NCBI RefSeq assembly: GCF_036504375.1
Contig: NZ_DASXVH010000084.1
Span: 1-64,000, forward strand
DNA: 64,000 bases
Origin: Novimethylophilus sp036504375
GTDB taxonomy: Bacteria > Pseudomonadota > Gammaproteobacteria > Burkholderiales > Methylophilaceae
Reading direction: 5' to 3'
Each line of letters begins with the position of its first letter. The stretch's first letter is position 1. Below, piece after piece: positions 16,480-25,736 of this stretch. The translations under genes were made by a program, and so were the position numbers. Below the pieces are notes generated by a model that made no database searches, was not told the origin of the DNA, and saw nothing but the letters and a program-made list of their open reading frames with translations.

Positions 16480-17004
16480 ATGAGAGAACTCATTCTCGGA
16501 GGCGCCCGCTCCGGCAAAAGCGCTTATGCCGAAAGGCTGGCGATATGCACAGGCCTGCCTGTTACCTATATCGCCACCGCTCAGGTGTGGGATGATGAAA
16601 TGGCCGCGCGGGTACGGCATCATCAGGAACGCCGCCCGGACCACTGGCGCATTGTCGAGGAGCCCTTTCACCTGGCCGATACTCTCAAAGCACATGCCAA
16701 GTCCGGCCAATGCGTGGTCGTCGATTGCCTCACGCTGTGGCTGGCGCAATGGATATGCCCGGACTGCAAATCGCCGCAGGAAGGAAGCTGGACGGCGGAG
16801 CGGGCTTTGCTGCTGGAACTGTTGCCGACCTTTGCCGGGAAAATTGTCCTGGTGAGCAATGAAGTCGGCATGGGCATCGTGCCGCTGGGGGAAATCAACC
16901 GCCGCTTCCAGGATGAGCAGGGCCGGTTGAATCAGGCCGTGGCTGCTGCGTGCGAGCATGTGACCTTTATCGCTGCAGGCTTGCCGCTACAGCTCAAAGG
17001 CTAA
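16480..17004 (+). CDS. cobU: Adenosylcobinamide kinase / adenosylcobinamide-phosphate guanylyltransferase
   Basis: Bifunctional enzyme of nucleotide-loop assembly, 174 residues. The P-loop GGARSGKS is at residues 7-14, and the conserved VDCLTLWL and VSNEVGMGIVP follow. The ATG lies five bases after the cobO stop. Its end overlaps the convergent cobQ by 11 bases. Last gene of the btuB operon. Confidence 0.93.
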   Translation: MRELILGGARSGKSAYAERLAICTGLPVTYIATAQVWDDEMAARVRHHQERRPDHWRIVEEPFHLADTLKAHAKSGQCVVVDCLTLWLAQWICPDCKSPQEGSWTAERALLLELLPTFAGKIVLVSNEVGMGIVPLGEINRRFQDEQGRLNQAVAAACEHVTFIAAGLPLQLKG

Positions 17005-18451
17005 GCAACTGCAGAATGCGGGGCATGTCGAGGTGCGTTTCCACTGCCTGCGCCAGACGATCCAGTTCATCCAGTCTATGCTGCCGGTAATCCGTGCTTT
17101 CGGCCTCGGCCAATCCTGCCCAGCGCAACAAGCCCCGGCAGGCTTCGGGGTGGTCGAACAAGCCGTGCAGATAGGTGCCGATAATCTGCTCATCTTCAGA
17201 CACTGCGCCGTCGCAGCCATGCTCCAAATGTACCAGAGGCCGTTCCAGCGCCGGACCTTCGCTCACGCCCAGATGAATCTCGTAGCCTTCCACCGTTTCC
17301 CCGCCGGGCTGCAACATGCCCTGCACGCGCCGCAGCTGTTTTTCCGGCATCAAGGTGGTTTGCATGTCCAGCCAGCCCAGCCCGGCTGTCGTGCCGGGCG
17401 AATTTTCCAGCCCTTGCGGATCGTGCAGTTGCACGCCCAGCATCTGGAAGCCACCGCAAATCCCCAGCAGTTTTCCGCCATAGCGCAAATGGCGCTGAAT
17501 GGCGATATCCCAGCCCTGTTCGCGCAGGAAGGCCAGATCGGCCTGTACATTTTTACTGCCGGGCAGGATGATGAGATCGGCCTCCGACATGGCTGCGCCG
17601 GGACCGACAAAGCGCAGGCCCACCTGCGGATGCAGGCGCAGCGCATCGAAATCGGTATGGTTGCTGATGCGCGGCCATACCGGCACGGCAATTTTCAGCG
17701 CGGCCTGCGGCTTGGCGAGATTGGGCCCGGCAGCGATGGCGTCTTCGGCTTCAAGATGCAAGCCATGCAGGTACGGCAGCACGCCCAGCACCGGCTTGCC
17801 GGTATAGGCTTCCAGCCAGTCGAGGCCGGGCTGCAGCAAAGCGATGTCGCCGCGAAAGCGGTTGATGACGAAACCCTTGATCCGCGCCTGTTCCGACTCG
17901 GACAGCAACGCCAAGGTGCCCACCAAGTGCGCGAATACGCCGCCGCGGTCGATGTCCGCGACGAGGATGACCGGACAGTCGGCCACTTCGGCAAAGCCCA
18001 TGTTGGCGATGTCGCCCTCGCGCAGGTTGATTTCGGCCGGGCTGCCCGCACCTTCCACCAGCAGGCAATCGTATCGCGCCGTCAGCCGCTGCCAGGAATC
18101 TATTACCGCCCGCATCGCCAGCGGTTTGTAGTCGAGGTAAGCGCCCGCTTCCAGATTGCAGGCAACGCGGCCTTGCAGGATAATCTGTGCGCCGGTGTCG
18201 CTGCTGGGCTTCAGCAGTACCGGGTTCATGTCGGAATGCGGCTCGAGGCCGCAAGCCATCGCCTGTACCGCCTGCGCCCGGCCGATTTCGCCGCCATCGG
18301 CGGTGACCGCGGAATTCAGCGCCATGTTCTGCGGCTTGAACGGCGCCACCCGCACGCCGCGCCGGTACAGCGCCCGGCACAGGCCCGCTACCAGCGTACT
18401 TTTGCCGGCATCGGAGGTGGTGCCTTGCACCATCAGGCTCGCGTATGTCAT
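16994..18451 (-). CDS. cobQ: Cobyric acid synthase
   Basis: Amidates four side chains of adenosylcobyrinic acid diamide using glutamine and ATP. 485 residues: the N-terminal dethiobiotin-synthetase-like domain (VQGTTSDAGKSTLVAGLCR) and the C-terminal class I glutaminase (GICGGFQMLG with the catalytic Cys; YLHGLFD with the His). If the first ATG is used, its start overlaps the divergent cbiB start by seven bases; an ATG six codons later would avoid this. Monocistronic on this strand. Confidence 0.94.
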   Translation of the reverse strand: MTYASLMVQGTTSDAGKSTLVAGLCRALYRRGVRVAPFKPQNMALNSAVTADGGEIGRAQAVQAMACGLEPHSDMNPVLLKPSSDTGAQIILQGRVACNLEAGAYLDYKPLAMRAVIDSWQRLTARYDCLLVEGAGSPAEINLREGDIANMGFAEVADCPVILVADIDRGGVFAHLVGTLALLSESEQARIKGFVINRFRGDIALLQPGLDWLEAYTGKPVLGVLPYLHGLHLEAEDAIAAGPNLAKPQAALKIAVPVWPRISNHTDFDALRLHPQVGLRFVGPGAAMSEADLIILPGSKNVQADLAFLREQGWDIAIQRHLRYGGKLLGICGGFQMLGVQLHDPQGLENSPGTTAGLGWLDMQTTLMPEKQLRRVQGMLQPGGETVEGYEIHLGVSEGPALERPLVHLEHGCDGAVSEDEQIIGTYLHGLFDHPEACRGLLRWAGLAEAESTDYRQHRLDELDRLAQAVETHLDMPRILQLLSL

Positions 18452-19377
18452 TGAGCAATTATCCCACAGCCCCGCTGGTCCTGTTTGCCGCCGTCATGCT
18501 GGATTTCTGGCTGGGCGAGCCGCGCCGTTTTCATCCACTGGTTGGCTTCGGCAATATCGTCAACCGCATGGAAGTCGGGCTTAACCCGCCATCCAGGCAG
18601 GCGCACCGCTTGCAACGCATCACCGGCTTGCTCGCCGTTGCCATGCTATTGCTGCCGGCAGTCCTGTTCGCCGCCTGGCTGGGAAAGCAGCCATTGCTTG
18701 GACCGGTGACGGATATGCTGTTGCTTTATTTCGCCATCGGCCATAAGAGCCTGCATGATCATGCCAACGCCGTTGCCAAAGCGCTGGCTGCGGGCGACGA
18801 GGCCGGCGCGCGCCACCGCGCCAGCATGATGGTGAGCCGCGACTCCGCCGCAATCGACCCGGTGCCCGCCGCTACCGAATCGGTACTGGAGAATGGCAAC
18901 GACGGCGTATTCGGCGCCATTTTCTGGTTTCTCGTCGCCGGCGGCGCAGGCGCATTGATGTTCCGGCTGGCCAACACGCTGGACGCGATGTGGGGCTACC
19001 GCACGCCGCGCTTGCTGTATTTCGGCTGGGCGGCAGCGCGCTTCGACGATGCGTTGAACTACGTTCCGGCGCGGCTGACCGCACTGACCTATGCCTTGCT
19101 GGGCGAGACCCGTCTTGCGCTCACTTGCTGGCGGCGGCAGGCGCCGGCCTGGGACAGCCCCAACGCCGGGCCGGTGATGGCAGCGGGGGCCGGAGCGCTT
19201 GGCGTGCGCTTGGGCGGTGCGGCGCGCTATCAGGGTGAATGGCACGAACGGCCGGTGCTGGGCGCCGGACCAGCGCCGATTGCGGACGATATCGGTCGAG
19301 CCTTGCGTCTGGTTCGCCATGGCGTATGGCTGTGGCTTGCGCTGGCCTTGCTGGCAGGAGGGCTGCTGTATGCTTGA
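18445..19377 (+). CDS. cbiB: Adenosylcobinamide-phosphate synthase CbiB
   Basis: Membrane enzyme that joins aminopropanol phosphate to adenosylcobyric acid. 310 residues with the signature LDFWLGEPRRFHPLVGFG, several transmembrane helices and the conserved MVSRD and NDGVFGAIFWF. It overlaps the following decarboxylase by eight bases. A diverged second member of this family is at 60820-61731. Confidence 0.92.
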   Translation: MSLSNYPTAPLVLFAAVMLDFWLGEPRRFHPLVGFGNIVNRMEVGLNPPSRQAHRLQRITGLLAVAMLLLPAVLFAAWLGKQPLLGPVTDMLLLYFAIGHKSLHDHANAVAKALAAGDEAGARHRASMMVSRDSAAIDPVPAATESVLENGNDGVFGAIFWFLVAGGAGALMFRLANTLDAMWGYRTPRLLYFGWAAARFDDALNYVPARLTALTYALLGETRLALTCWRRQAPAWDSPNAGPVMAAGAGALGVRLGGAARYQGEWHERPVLGAGPAPIADDIGRALRLVRHGVWLWLALALLAGGLLYA

Positions 19378-20365
19378 GCACGGCGGGCGGCTGATCGCCG
19401 CAGCGCAAACATACGGTATTCCGCCGGCGGACTGGCTCGATCTTTCCACCGGCATCAATCCCCAAGGCTGGCCGGTGCCCGGCTTGCCGCTGGACGTCTG
19501 GCGCCAATTGCCGGAAGACGAAGACGGCCTGCTGCCGGCCGCCGTTGCCTACTACGGCGCGGCCGGCCTGATTGCGACAGCGGGTTCGCAACAGGCGATT
19601 CAGGCTTTGCCGTATTTGCGCCCGCCGGGCCGCGTCGGTTTGCTTACCCCGACCTATGCCGAGCACGGCCGGGCGTGGCAGCGTGCCGGCCATGCCATCG
19701 TGGAACTGGATGGTGGCATGCTTACTGATGATGTCGGCAGCGATGTCGATGTCGTCGTGCTGGTCAACCCCAACAATCCCACCGGTAGGCTGTTTCCGGC
19801 CGCTACGCTGATGTCGTGGCATGTCGCTTTGGCGGCGCGCGGCGGCTGGCTGGTGGTGGACGAGGCATTCGTGGATGTCGCGCCGGAACATAGCCTGGCG
19901 GGGCAGGCCGGATTGCCGGGGCTGGTGATTCTGCGTTCGCTGGGCAAGTTCTTCGGGCTGGCCGGCATACGCGCCGGGTTTGTGCTGGCCTGGCCCGGTC
20001 TGATGCAATCGCTGCAAACCGCACTGGGCCCCTGGCCGTTGGCCAACCCCAGCCGCTGGGCCGCCCGCGAGGCATTGCAAGACCGGGCATGGCAGCAGCG
20101 GGCACGTTTCCAGCTCAAGCAAAGCTCGACGCGGTTGGCCGCGTTGTTGGGCCGGCATGGCCTGCAACCCGCGGGCGGCACCGCCCTGTTTCAGTATGTT
20201 CCCGCTGCCGGCGCGGCAAAAATACACGCACAGTTCGCCCGGCAGGGCGTACTTGTCCGGCTGTTCACCGCCCCGGCAGCGCTGCGTTTCGGCCTGCCAG
20301 GCACCGAGCCCGAATGGGTGCGGCTGGCAGCGGCACTTTCTCAACTGGAACTCAAGCCCAACTGA
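19370..20365 (+). CDS. cobD: Threonine-phosphate decarboxylase (aminotransferase class I/II fold)
   Basis: PLP enzyme that makes aminopropanol phosphate for the nucleotide loop. 331 residues; LDLSTGINPQGW at the N-terminus, VNPNNPTGR, VVDEAF and the PLP-binding Lys193 in LRSLGKFFGLAG. Named CobD in Salmonella and CobC in Pseudomonas. It partners the CbiB product encoded immediately before, which uses its product. The start at MLEHGGR overlaps the cbiB end. Confidence 0.9.
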   Translation: MLEHGGRLIAAAQTYGIPPADWLDLSTGINPQGWPVPGLPLDVWRQLPEDEDGLLPAAVAYYGAAGLIATAGSQQAIQALPYLRPPGRVGLLTPTYAEHGRAWQRAGHAIVELDGGMLTDDVGSDVDVVVLVNPNNPTGRLFPAATLMSWHVALAARGGWLVVDEAFVDVAPEHSLAGQAGLPGLVILRSLGKFFGLAGIRAGFVLAWPGLMQSLQTALGPWPLANPSRWAAREALQDRAWQQRARFQLKQSSTRLAALLGRHGLQPAGGTALFQYVPAAGAAKIHAQFARQGVLVRLFTAPAALRFGLPGTEPEWVRLAAALSQLELKPN

Positions 20366-20375
20366 AATTCAAACC

Positions 20376-21167
20376 ATGGCTATTACCTACCCTGAACGCA
20401 TCGTCTGCCTTACCGAAGAAACCACCGAAACGCTGTATCTGCTGGGCGAGCAGGATCGCATCGTCGGCATCTCCGGTTTCACCGTGCGGCCGCCACAGGC
20501 ACGCAAGGAAAAGCCCAAAGTCTCCGCGTTCACCAGCGCGAAGATTGATGCCATCCTCGATCTTGAGCCGGACCTGGTGCTGGGTTTTTCCAATCTGCAG
20601 GCCGACATTGCCCGCGATCTGGTCAAGGCGGGTGTCGAGGTCTATGTGTTCAACCATCGTGGCGTGGACGGCATCCTGCGCATGGTGGCGACGCTAGGTG
20701 CGCTGGTGGGCGAGCCGGAAAAAGGTCGGCAATTGGCGCAACAGCTGGCAGAGCGCGTGGGGGCGATAAAAACAGCCTCTGCCAAATTGCCGCGCAGGCC
20801 AAAAGTGTATTTCGAGGAATGGGACGAACCGATGATTTCCGCCATTCGCTGGGTGTCGGAATTAATCGCGATCGCCGGCGGCGAAGATTGTTTCGCCGAA
20901 CTCGCGCAACGGCCGCTGGCCGGCGACCGCATCATTGCCGACCCGCAGGAAGTGGTGAGGCGCCAGCCGGATATCATCGTCGGTTCCTGGTGCGGCAAGA
21001 AATTCCAGCCCCGGCAGGTTGCGGCAAGACCGGGCTGGGAGGCTATCCCGGCGGTGAAAAACGGGCAGGTGTTCGAGGTGAAGTCGCCGCTGATACTGCA
21101 GCCCGGCCCGGCGGCGCTGACGGATGGCCTGGATACGCTGGTTAAAATTATCCGCGAGTGGTGGTAA
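20376..21167 (+). CDS. Cobalamin-binding protein, BtuF-like, without signal peptide
   Basis: A 263-residue type III substrate-binding fold (PERIVCLTEETTETLYLLGE, then VSAFTSAKIDAILDLEPDLVLGFS, and VYFEEWDEPMISAIRWVSELIAIAGG). BtuF is normally periplasmic, yet this protein begins MAITYPERIV with no hydrophobic leader, and the frame upstream has no leader either. No btuC or btuD is nearby. It may be a cytoplasmic corrinoid-binding protein or use another route. Its stop is one base from the convergent bluB stop. Confidence 0.8.
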   Translation: MAITYPERIVCLTEETTETLYLLGEQDRIVGISGFTVRPPQARKEKPKVSAFTSAKIDAILDLEPDLVLGFSNLQADIARDLVKAGVEVYVFNHRGVDGILRMVATLGALVGEPEKGRQLAQQLAERVGAIKTASAKLPRRPKVYFEEWDEPMISAIRWVSELIAIAGGEDCFAELAQRPLAGDRIIADPQEVVRRQPDIIVGSWCGKKFQPRQVAARPGWEAIPAVKNGQVFEVKSPLILQPGPAALTDGLDTLVKIIREWW

Positions 21168-21168
21168 G

Positions 21169-21819
21169 TTACTTTTCTTCCACGCCGCTCCAGCCGTTCT
21201 CCGACACCATCGCCTGCAATGGCTTGCGCTGCGCCCAGCCTTCCTGTTCCAGCATCGGGCGCGGATAAAAAGCTTCCACGTGGCCGATGCAGAGCACGGC
21301 GCATGGCTTGGCATCGGGCGGCATATGCAGCAATGCGGCCAGTCGCTGCGGATCGAACAGCGAGACCCAGCCCGCCCCCAGCCCTTCGGCGCGCGCCGCG
21401 AGCCATAAATTCTGGATCGCGCAGGCCATCGAGGCCAGATCCATTTCCGGCAGCGTGCGGCGCCCGAAGATGTGCTGTTCGCGCTGGTCCGGCAGCGCCG
21501 CAACGAGCAGCTCGCCGCAATCAAGTATGCCTTCCACCTTGAGACGCATGAATTCGTCTTCGCGCTCGGCCAGCGCCTGTGCGGTGGCGATGCGTTCTTC
21601 TTCAACCAGCGCGTGGATCCGGTGTCGCAAAGCGCTGTCGGTGATGCGAATGAAGCGCCACGGCTGCATCAGACCCACGCTGGGAGCCATGTGCGCGGCG
21701 GCGAGCAGGCGTTGCAGCACGCTGGCATCTATCGGATCGGGCTTGAAGTGGCGCATGTCGCGGCGTTCGGCGATGACGCGGTAGATAGCGGCTTTGTCGT
21801 TGTCGCTGAAATCGCTCAT
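21169..21819 (-). CDS. bluB: 5,6-dimethylbenzimidazole synthase BluB
   Basis: Nitroreductase-fold flavoenzyme that breaks down reduced FMN with oxygen to give the lower ligand of B12. 216 residues; RRDMRHFKPDPI, HMAPSVGLMQPWRFI and GLGAGWVSLFDP are the family motifs. It overlaps the upstream cobB by four bases and ends the leftward operon. Its presence indicates oxygen-dependent synthesis of the lower ligand. Confidence 0.92.
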   Translation of the reverse strand: MSDFSDNDKAAIYRVIAERRDMRHFKPDPIDASVLQRLLAAAHMAPSVGLMQPWRFIRITDSALRHRIHALVEEERIATAQALAEREDEFMRLKVEGILDCGELLVAALPDQREQHIFGRRTLPEMDLASMACAIQNLWLAARAEGLGAGWVSLFDPQRLAALLHMPPDAKPCAVLCIGHVEAFYPRPMLEQEGWAQRKPLQAMVSENGWSGVEEK

Positions 21820-23102
21820 GGTAGGAACAGCGCGGCCGCGGCTTGGGGGTTGGAGGGCCAGTAAGTGTGCAGGTAAGACGCCGTCAGGCGGCCACGGCGA
21901 TACACCGCTTCGCCCTCGGTACCGGATTGTTTAACGGCGGTGACGAGCGGAGCCAGGGACGTTTCAGTCGTCGAATAATGGAAGGTATGGCCGCGCAGCG
22001 TCCCCTCCGGCAGGCCGATACTTTGCAGGCCCAAGCCGCCCAAGCGCGCCTGCATTTTGACTTCGCCGGGCAGCAAGCCCCATGCCGGCCTGCGACGCCC
22101 TTCGATATCGGTAATCGCGTCGAACAGCGCCATCATGCCGCCGCATTCGGCCAGGATGGGCTTGCCTGTGGCATGGGCGGCACGCAGGTTGTCTCGCAGG
22201 CCGGTGTTTGCTGACAAACCATCCAGATGCAGCTCCGGATAACCGCCGGGAAAATAGTAGGCATCGGCTTGCGGCAGCCGGCTGTCCGCCAGCGGCGAAA
22301 AGAATTCCAGCGTCGCACCCAGCGCGCTCAGCAGGTCGAGGTTGGCGCGGTAGATAAAAGCGAAGGCTTGATCGCGCGCAATCGCGATATGCCTGCCTTG
22401 CAGCAGCAACGGCGGGGCAGCGATATCCGGGACGGCGAATCTTGCCGGCGCAGGCTGCAGTGCGTCATCCAGCACCAGTGCGCCGGCCAGTTGGTCAAGC
22501 TTGGCGTTGAGATCGTGCTGTTCATCCGCCAGCACCAGCCCAAGATGGCGCTCGGGCAAACCGGCTTCGCGCTCATGTGGCATCCAGCCCAACCATTGGA
22601 TGGTGCCCGGCAGGCTGGTTTTCAGCATGTCGGCATGGCCGGGGCCGCCGACGCGGTTCGCCAGCACGCCGGCGAAAGGCAGCCCGGAGCGGTAGCTCGC
22701 CAGGCCCCAGGCCAGGGCGCCGAAAGTCTGCGCCTGGGCGGAAGCGTCGATCACCGCCAGCACCGGGATGCCGAAATGTGCTGCCAGATCGGCGCTGCTC
22801 GGCGTGCCGTCGAACAGGCCCATCGCGCCCTCGATCAGGATCAGGTCGGCTGCGCGCGCGGCTGCGGCCAACAGCCGCCGGCATTCCATCTCGCCCACCA
22901 TCCATAAATCAAGCTGGTACACCGGCGCGCCGCTGGCGCATTCGAGAATGCCTGGGTCGATGAAGTCCGGCCCGGTCTTGAACACCCGTACGCGCTTGCC
23001 TTGATGTGCAAAATGCCGCGCCAGAGCGGCGGTGACGCTGGTTTTGCCTGAGCCGGAGGAGGGCGCGGCGACCAGCAGCGCGGGGCAATCAACGGTTGAC
23101 AT
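21816..23102 (-). CDS. cobB: Cobyrinic acid a,c-diamide synthase
   Basis: Glutamine-dependent amidation of the a and c side chains (CobB/CbiA). 428 residues; P-loop APSSGSGKTSVTAAL at the N-terminus, GAMGLFDG, and a C-terminal glutaminase with AECGGMMALF and HTFHYS. It sits between the phosphatase gene and bluB with overlapping ends. Its product feeds cobO and cobQ. Confidence 0.93.
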   Translation of the reverse strand: MSTVDCPALLVAAPSSGSGKTSVTAALARHFAHQGKRVRVFKTGPDFIDPGILECASGAPVYQLDLWMVGEMECRRLLAAAARAADLILIEGAMGLFDGTPSSADLAAHFGIPVLAVIDASAQAQTFGALAWGLASYRSGLPFAGVLANRVGGPGHADMLKTSLPGTIQWLGWMPHEREAGLPERHLGLVLADEQHDLNAKLDQLAGALVLDDALQPAPARFAVPDIAAPPLLLQGRHIAIARDQAFAFIYRANLDLLSALGATLEFFSPLADSRLPQADAYYFPGGYPELHLDGLSANTGLRDNLRAAHATGKPILAECGGMMALFDAITDIEGRRRPAWGLLPGEVKMQARLGGLGLQSIGLPEGTLRGHTFHYSTTETSLAPLVTAVKQSGTEGEAVYRRGRLTASYLHTYWPSNPQAAAALFLP

Positions 23103-23652
23103 AGGCGACTTTGATGTAGGGGGCGGACATCATCAGCTTGGTGACGCCGCCGAAATCCAGGTGAAAGTTGGGCACGTGCTGCAACGGCAGGTTGAGCGCA
23201 TGTGCCAGCAGCGAGCGGATGACGCCGGCATGGGTCACGGCCACCACCGGCCCGCGATGCCGGGCGGCGCACTCGGCAAAAAAGGCGCTGGCGCGGCGGT
23301 AGAGGTCGTTGAACGATTCGCCGCCGGGCGGCGCCTCTTCCACGAAACGGCTGCCCCAGCGGTCGAGCGCAGCGCGCGGTATCGCATCCCAAGGCTGCAT
23401 TTCCCATTCGCCGAAATGCATTTCCTTGAGCCGGTCGTCGGCTTGCGGCTCGCCGAACGCCAGCGCTTCGGCCAGTTTTCGGCAGCGCAGTTGTGGGCTG
23501 GTGTAAAACGCGGTCGGCGCAAGGCCCGCCAATTTGCCGCGCACTGCTTCGGCCTCGCGCTGAAAACCGGCGCACACATCGAGTTCCGCATGGCCGTAAC
23601 AGATGCCTGTGACAACATCCGGCGTGGTGTGGCGCACCAGGTAGAGTTCCAT
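23089..23652 (-). CDS. cobC: Alpha-ribazole phosphatase (histidine phosphatase family)
   Basis: Removes phosphate during nucleotide-loop synthesis. 187 residues; MELYLVRHTT gives the phospho-acceptor His8, and VVAVTHAGVIRSLLAH the second catalytic His. The ATG shares one base with the cobS stop (TGATG), which fixes the start; a much longer open frame upstream lies over cobS and cobT in another frame and is not real. It overlaps cobB by 14 bases. Confidence 0.88.
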   Translation of the reverse strand: MELYLVRHTTPDVVTGICYGHAELDVCAGFQREAEAVRGKLAGLAPTAFYTSPQLRCRKLAEALAFGEPQADDRLKEMHFGEWEMQPWDAIPRAALDRWGSRFVEEAPPGGESFNDLYRRASAFFAECAARHRGPVVAVTHAGVIRSLLAHALNLPLQHVPNFHLDFGGVTKLMMSAPYIKVAYVNR

Positions 23653-24398
23653 CAGGCGCTCAACCCCAGCAGCCCCAGATAAAAAGCCAGCTCGCACAAC
23701 TGTTGCATCGCGCCCAGGCAATCGCCGGTATAGCCGCCCAGCCGTCGTTGCAGTAATCTGCCAAACCATACCCAGACCAGCAACACCGGCACCAATGCCC
23801 ACCACAGGTACGGCGGCAGCAAGGCCAGCGGCAGCGTGCCGCAGATGGCGGCCAGCGCCAATTCGCCAATCGACAGCTTTGTCGCCAGCGGCTTGGCCTT
23901 GCCGTGGCTGCGCACATACGACTGTGTGGAAATCACCAATACCGCGCACAAGCGGCTCAAAGCGTGGCCGGCGATCAAGGCCGCGGGAACCAGCGCGGGG
24001 GCGAGATGGATCAGGGTTTCGTATTTGGTCAGCAAGCCCATGAACAGGGCCACCGCGCCAAAGCTGCCGAGGCGCGAATCCTGCATGATGGTGAGCGCCT
24101 GCTGTTGCGTCCAGCCTCCGCCCAGGCCGTCTGCGGCATCGGCCAGACCGTCTTCGTGAAAGGCGCCGGTGAGCCATAAGGTGGCGGCCATCGCGGCGAT
24201 CACGGCCAGTTCCTGCGGCCATGCCAGCCGTGCGGCGAGATAGGCCCCCGCTGCGGCAAGGCCCATGACCACCCCTACCAGCGGAAAATAGCGCGCGGCA
24301 TGGTTGAGGTCTTCCGCCCCCTGGCCTGCCCATGCCGTGCAGGGAATACGCGTGAAAAAGCTCAGCGCGGTAAAAAACAGGCGCAGCTCGCGTTTCAT
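23652..24398 (-). CDS. cobS: Adenosylcobinamide-GDP ribazoletransferase
   Basis: Polytopic membrane enzyme that joins adenosylcobinamide-GDP and alpha-ribazole. 248 residues; FFTRIPC near the N-terminus and GAFHEDGLADAADGLGGGWT, the family signature. Overlaps cobT by four bases upstream and the phosphatase gene by one base downstream. Confidence 0.93.
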   Translation of the reverse strand: MKRELRLFFTALSFFTRIPCTAWAGQGAEDLNHAARYFPLVGVVMGLAAAGAYLAARLAWPQELAVIAAMAATLWLTGAFHEDGLADAADGLGGGWTQQQALTIMQDSRLGSFGAVALFMGLLTKYETLIHLAPALVPAALIAGHALSRLCAVLVISTQSYVRSHGKAKPLATKLSIGELALAAICGTLPLALLPPYLWWALVPVLLVWVWFGRLLQRRLGGYTGDCLGAMQQLCELAFYLGLLGLSA

Positions 24399-25450
24399 GC
24401 CTGGCTGCGCTCGCTGACTCCGGCCGACTCGAACGAGGCCATTTCATTGAGGAAGTTGGCCGCGGCCAGCACGATGGGGTAGGCCAGCGCGGCGCCGGTG
24501 CCTTCTCCCAGGCGCAGGCCGAGGTCGAGCAGCGGTGCGGCCTGCAGTTCATCCAGCAGCCTGGCATGGCCCGCCTCGCCGGAGCGGTGCGAAAATACGC
24601 AGTAGTCGAGGATCGCCGGATACATGCGGCAGGCTACCAGCAGCGCGGAGGTCGTGATGAATCCGTCGATCAGCAGCAAGGCGCCGCGCTCGGCCGCGCC
24701 CAGCATCGCGCCCACCATCATCGCGATCTCGAAGCCGCCCAGCGCCGCCAGCACCCGCAGCGGGTCGGTCGCATCCAGACGATGGAAGGCTAGCGCCTGC
24801 TCCAGCACTTGGCGCTTGCGTTCTACACCGGCGGCGTCCAGGCCGGTGCCGCGCCCGGTGCTCAATCCGGGCGCGAGTCCGCACAGCGCGCTCATCAGCG
24901 CCGCGGCGCTGGTGGTATTGCCTATGCCCATTTCGCCGAAACCCAGCACATTGCTGCCGGCGGCGATTTCGGCGGCGGCCAGCTCTGCACCGCGGGCGAT
25001 GGCCGCATGGCATTGCGCATCGCTCATCGCCGCGCCGCGCAGGAAATTGGCGGTGCCGTGCGCGATTTTCGCATCGACCAGATCCGGGTGGGTGGCAAAT
25101 TCGCCCTTCACCCCGGCATCCACCACCCTGAGCAGCATGCCGTTCTGGCGCGCAAACACGTTGATCGCCGCGCCGCCGGCGAGGAAGTTCAACACCATTT
25201 GATACGTGACTTCCTGCGGAAACAGGCTGACGCCTTCTTCCACGATGCCGTGATCGCCGGCAAATACCAGGATGGCCGGGCGCGTCAGCCGGGGGGAGAG
25301 CGATTGCTGGATGGCGCCGATTTTTACGGCCAGCGCTTCCAGCTGGCCGAGTGCGCCATGCGGTTTGGTCTTGGTGTCGACTTTGGACTGCAATAATGTT
25401 GTTATTGCCTGGTCAGGCGCGTCGATGCGAAAGAAAGGGTGGGGTGACAT
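24395..25450 (-). CDS. cobT: Nicotinate-nucleotide-dimethylbenzimidazole phosphoribosyltransferase
   Basis: Activates dimethylbenzimidazole to alpha-ribazole phosphate. 351 residues; KTKPHGALGQLE, VFAGDHGIVEEGVS and GFGEMGIGNTTSAAALMSAL are conserved. First gene of the leftward cobT-cobS-cobC-cobB-bluB operon. The 167 bases between it and the tRNA hold no second riboswitch that I can see, so this operon is probably not under direct B12 control. Confidence 0.94.
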   Translation of the reverse strand: MSPHPFFRIDAPDQAITTLLQSKVDTKTKPHGALGQLEALAVKIGAIQQSLSPRLTRPAILVFAGDHGIVEEGVSLFPQEVTYQMVLNFLAGGAAINVFARQNGMLLRVVDAGVKGEFATHPDLVDAKIAHGTANFLRGAAMSDAQCHAAIARGAELAAAEIAAGSNVLGFGEMGIGNTTSAAALMSALCGLAPGLSTGRGTGLDAAGVERKRQVLEQALAFHRLDATDPLRVLAALGGFEIAMMVGAMLGAAERGALLLIDGFITTSALLVACRMYPAILDYCVFSHRSGEAGHARLLDELQAAPLLDLGLRLGEGTGAALAYPIVLAAANFLNEMASFESAGVSERSQA

Positions 25451-25553
25451 AAGGGTTCGTAAAAAATGAAATTTATTTGCCGATGCTAATTTTAACGCGA
25501 CGTTGCACTACGCCGGTGCCGTGCGGGTCAAATACTTAACAAAAAAAGTGATG

Positions 25554-25580
25554 TTGAAAATGCGGGAGCTTTGCTATAAT
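25554..25580 (+). promoter_or_regulatory. Promoter of tRNA-Phe
   Basis: TTGAAA and TATAAT are 15 bases apart, with TG one base before the -10 (extended -10). The GC-rich stretch just after it (GCCCCGC) resembles a stringent discriminator of stable-RNA promoters. The tRNA begins 38 bases beyond the -10. Confidence 0.65.
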
Positions 25581-25617
25581 GCCCCGCTTTCGGCAGCCGT
25601 GTCCGGTTGTCGCGGTT

Positions 25618-25693
<76 letters not shown>

Positions 25694-25736
25694 TCTCCTT
25701 CTTCCCAAGAGCTATCCGCACGATTACCATAACGTC

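Noticed and set aside
23653..24567. A long extension of the alpha-ribazole phosphatase frame
   Set aside because: It runs through cobS and cobT in another frame; the phosphatase family begins at MELYLVRH.
25451..25553. A second B12 riboswitch before cobT
   Set aside because: The leader has none of the conserved B12-box or core elements seen at 13081-13255.
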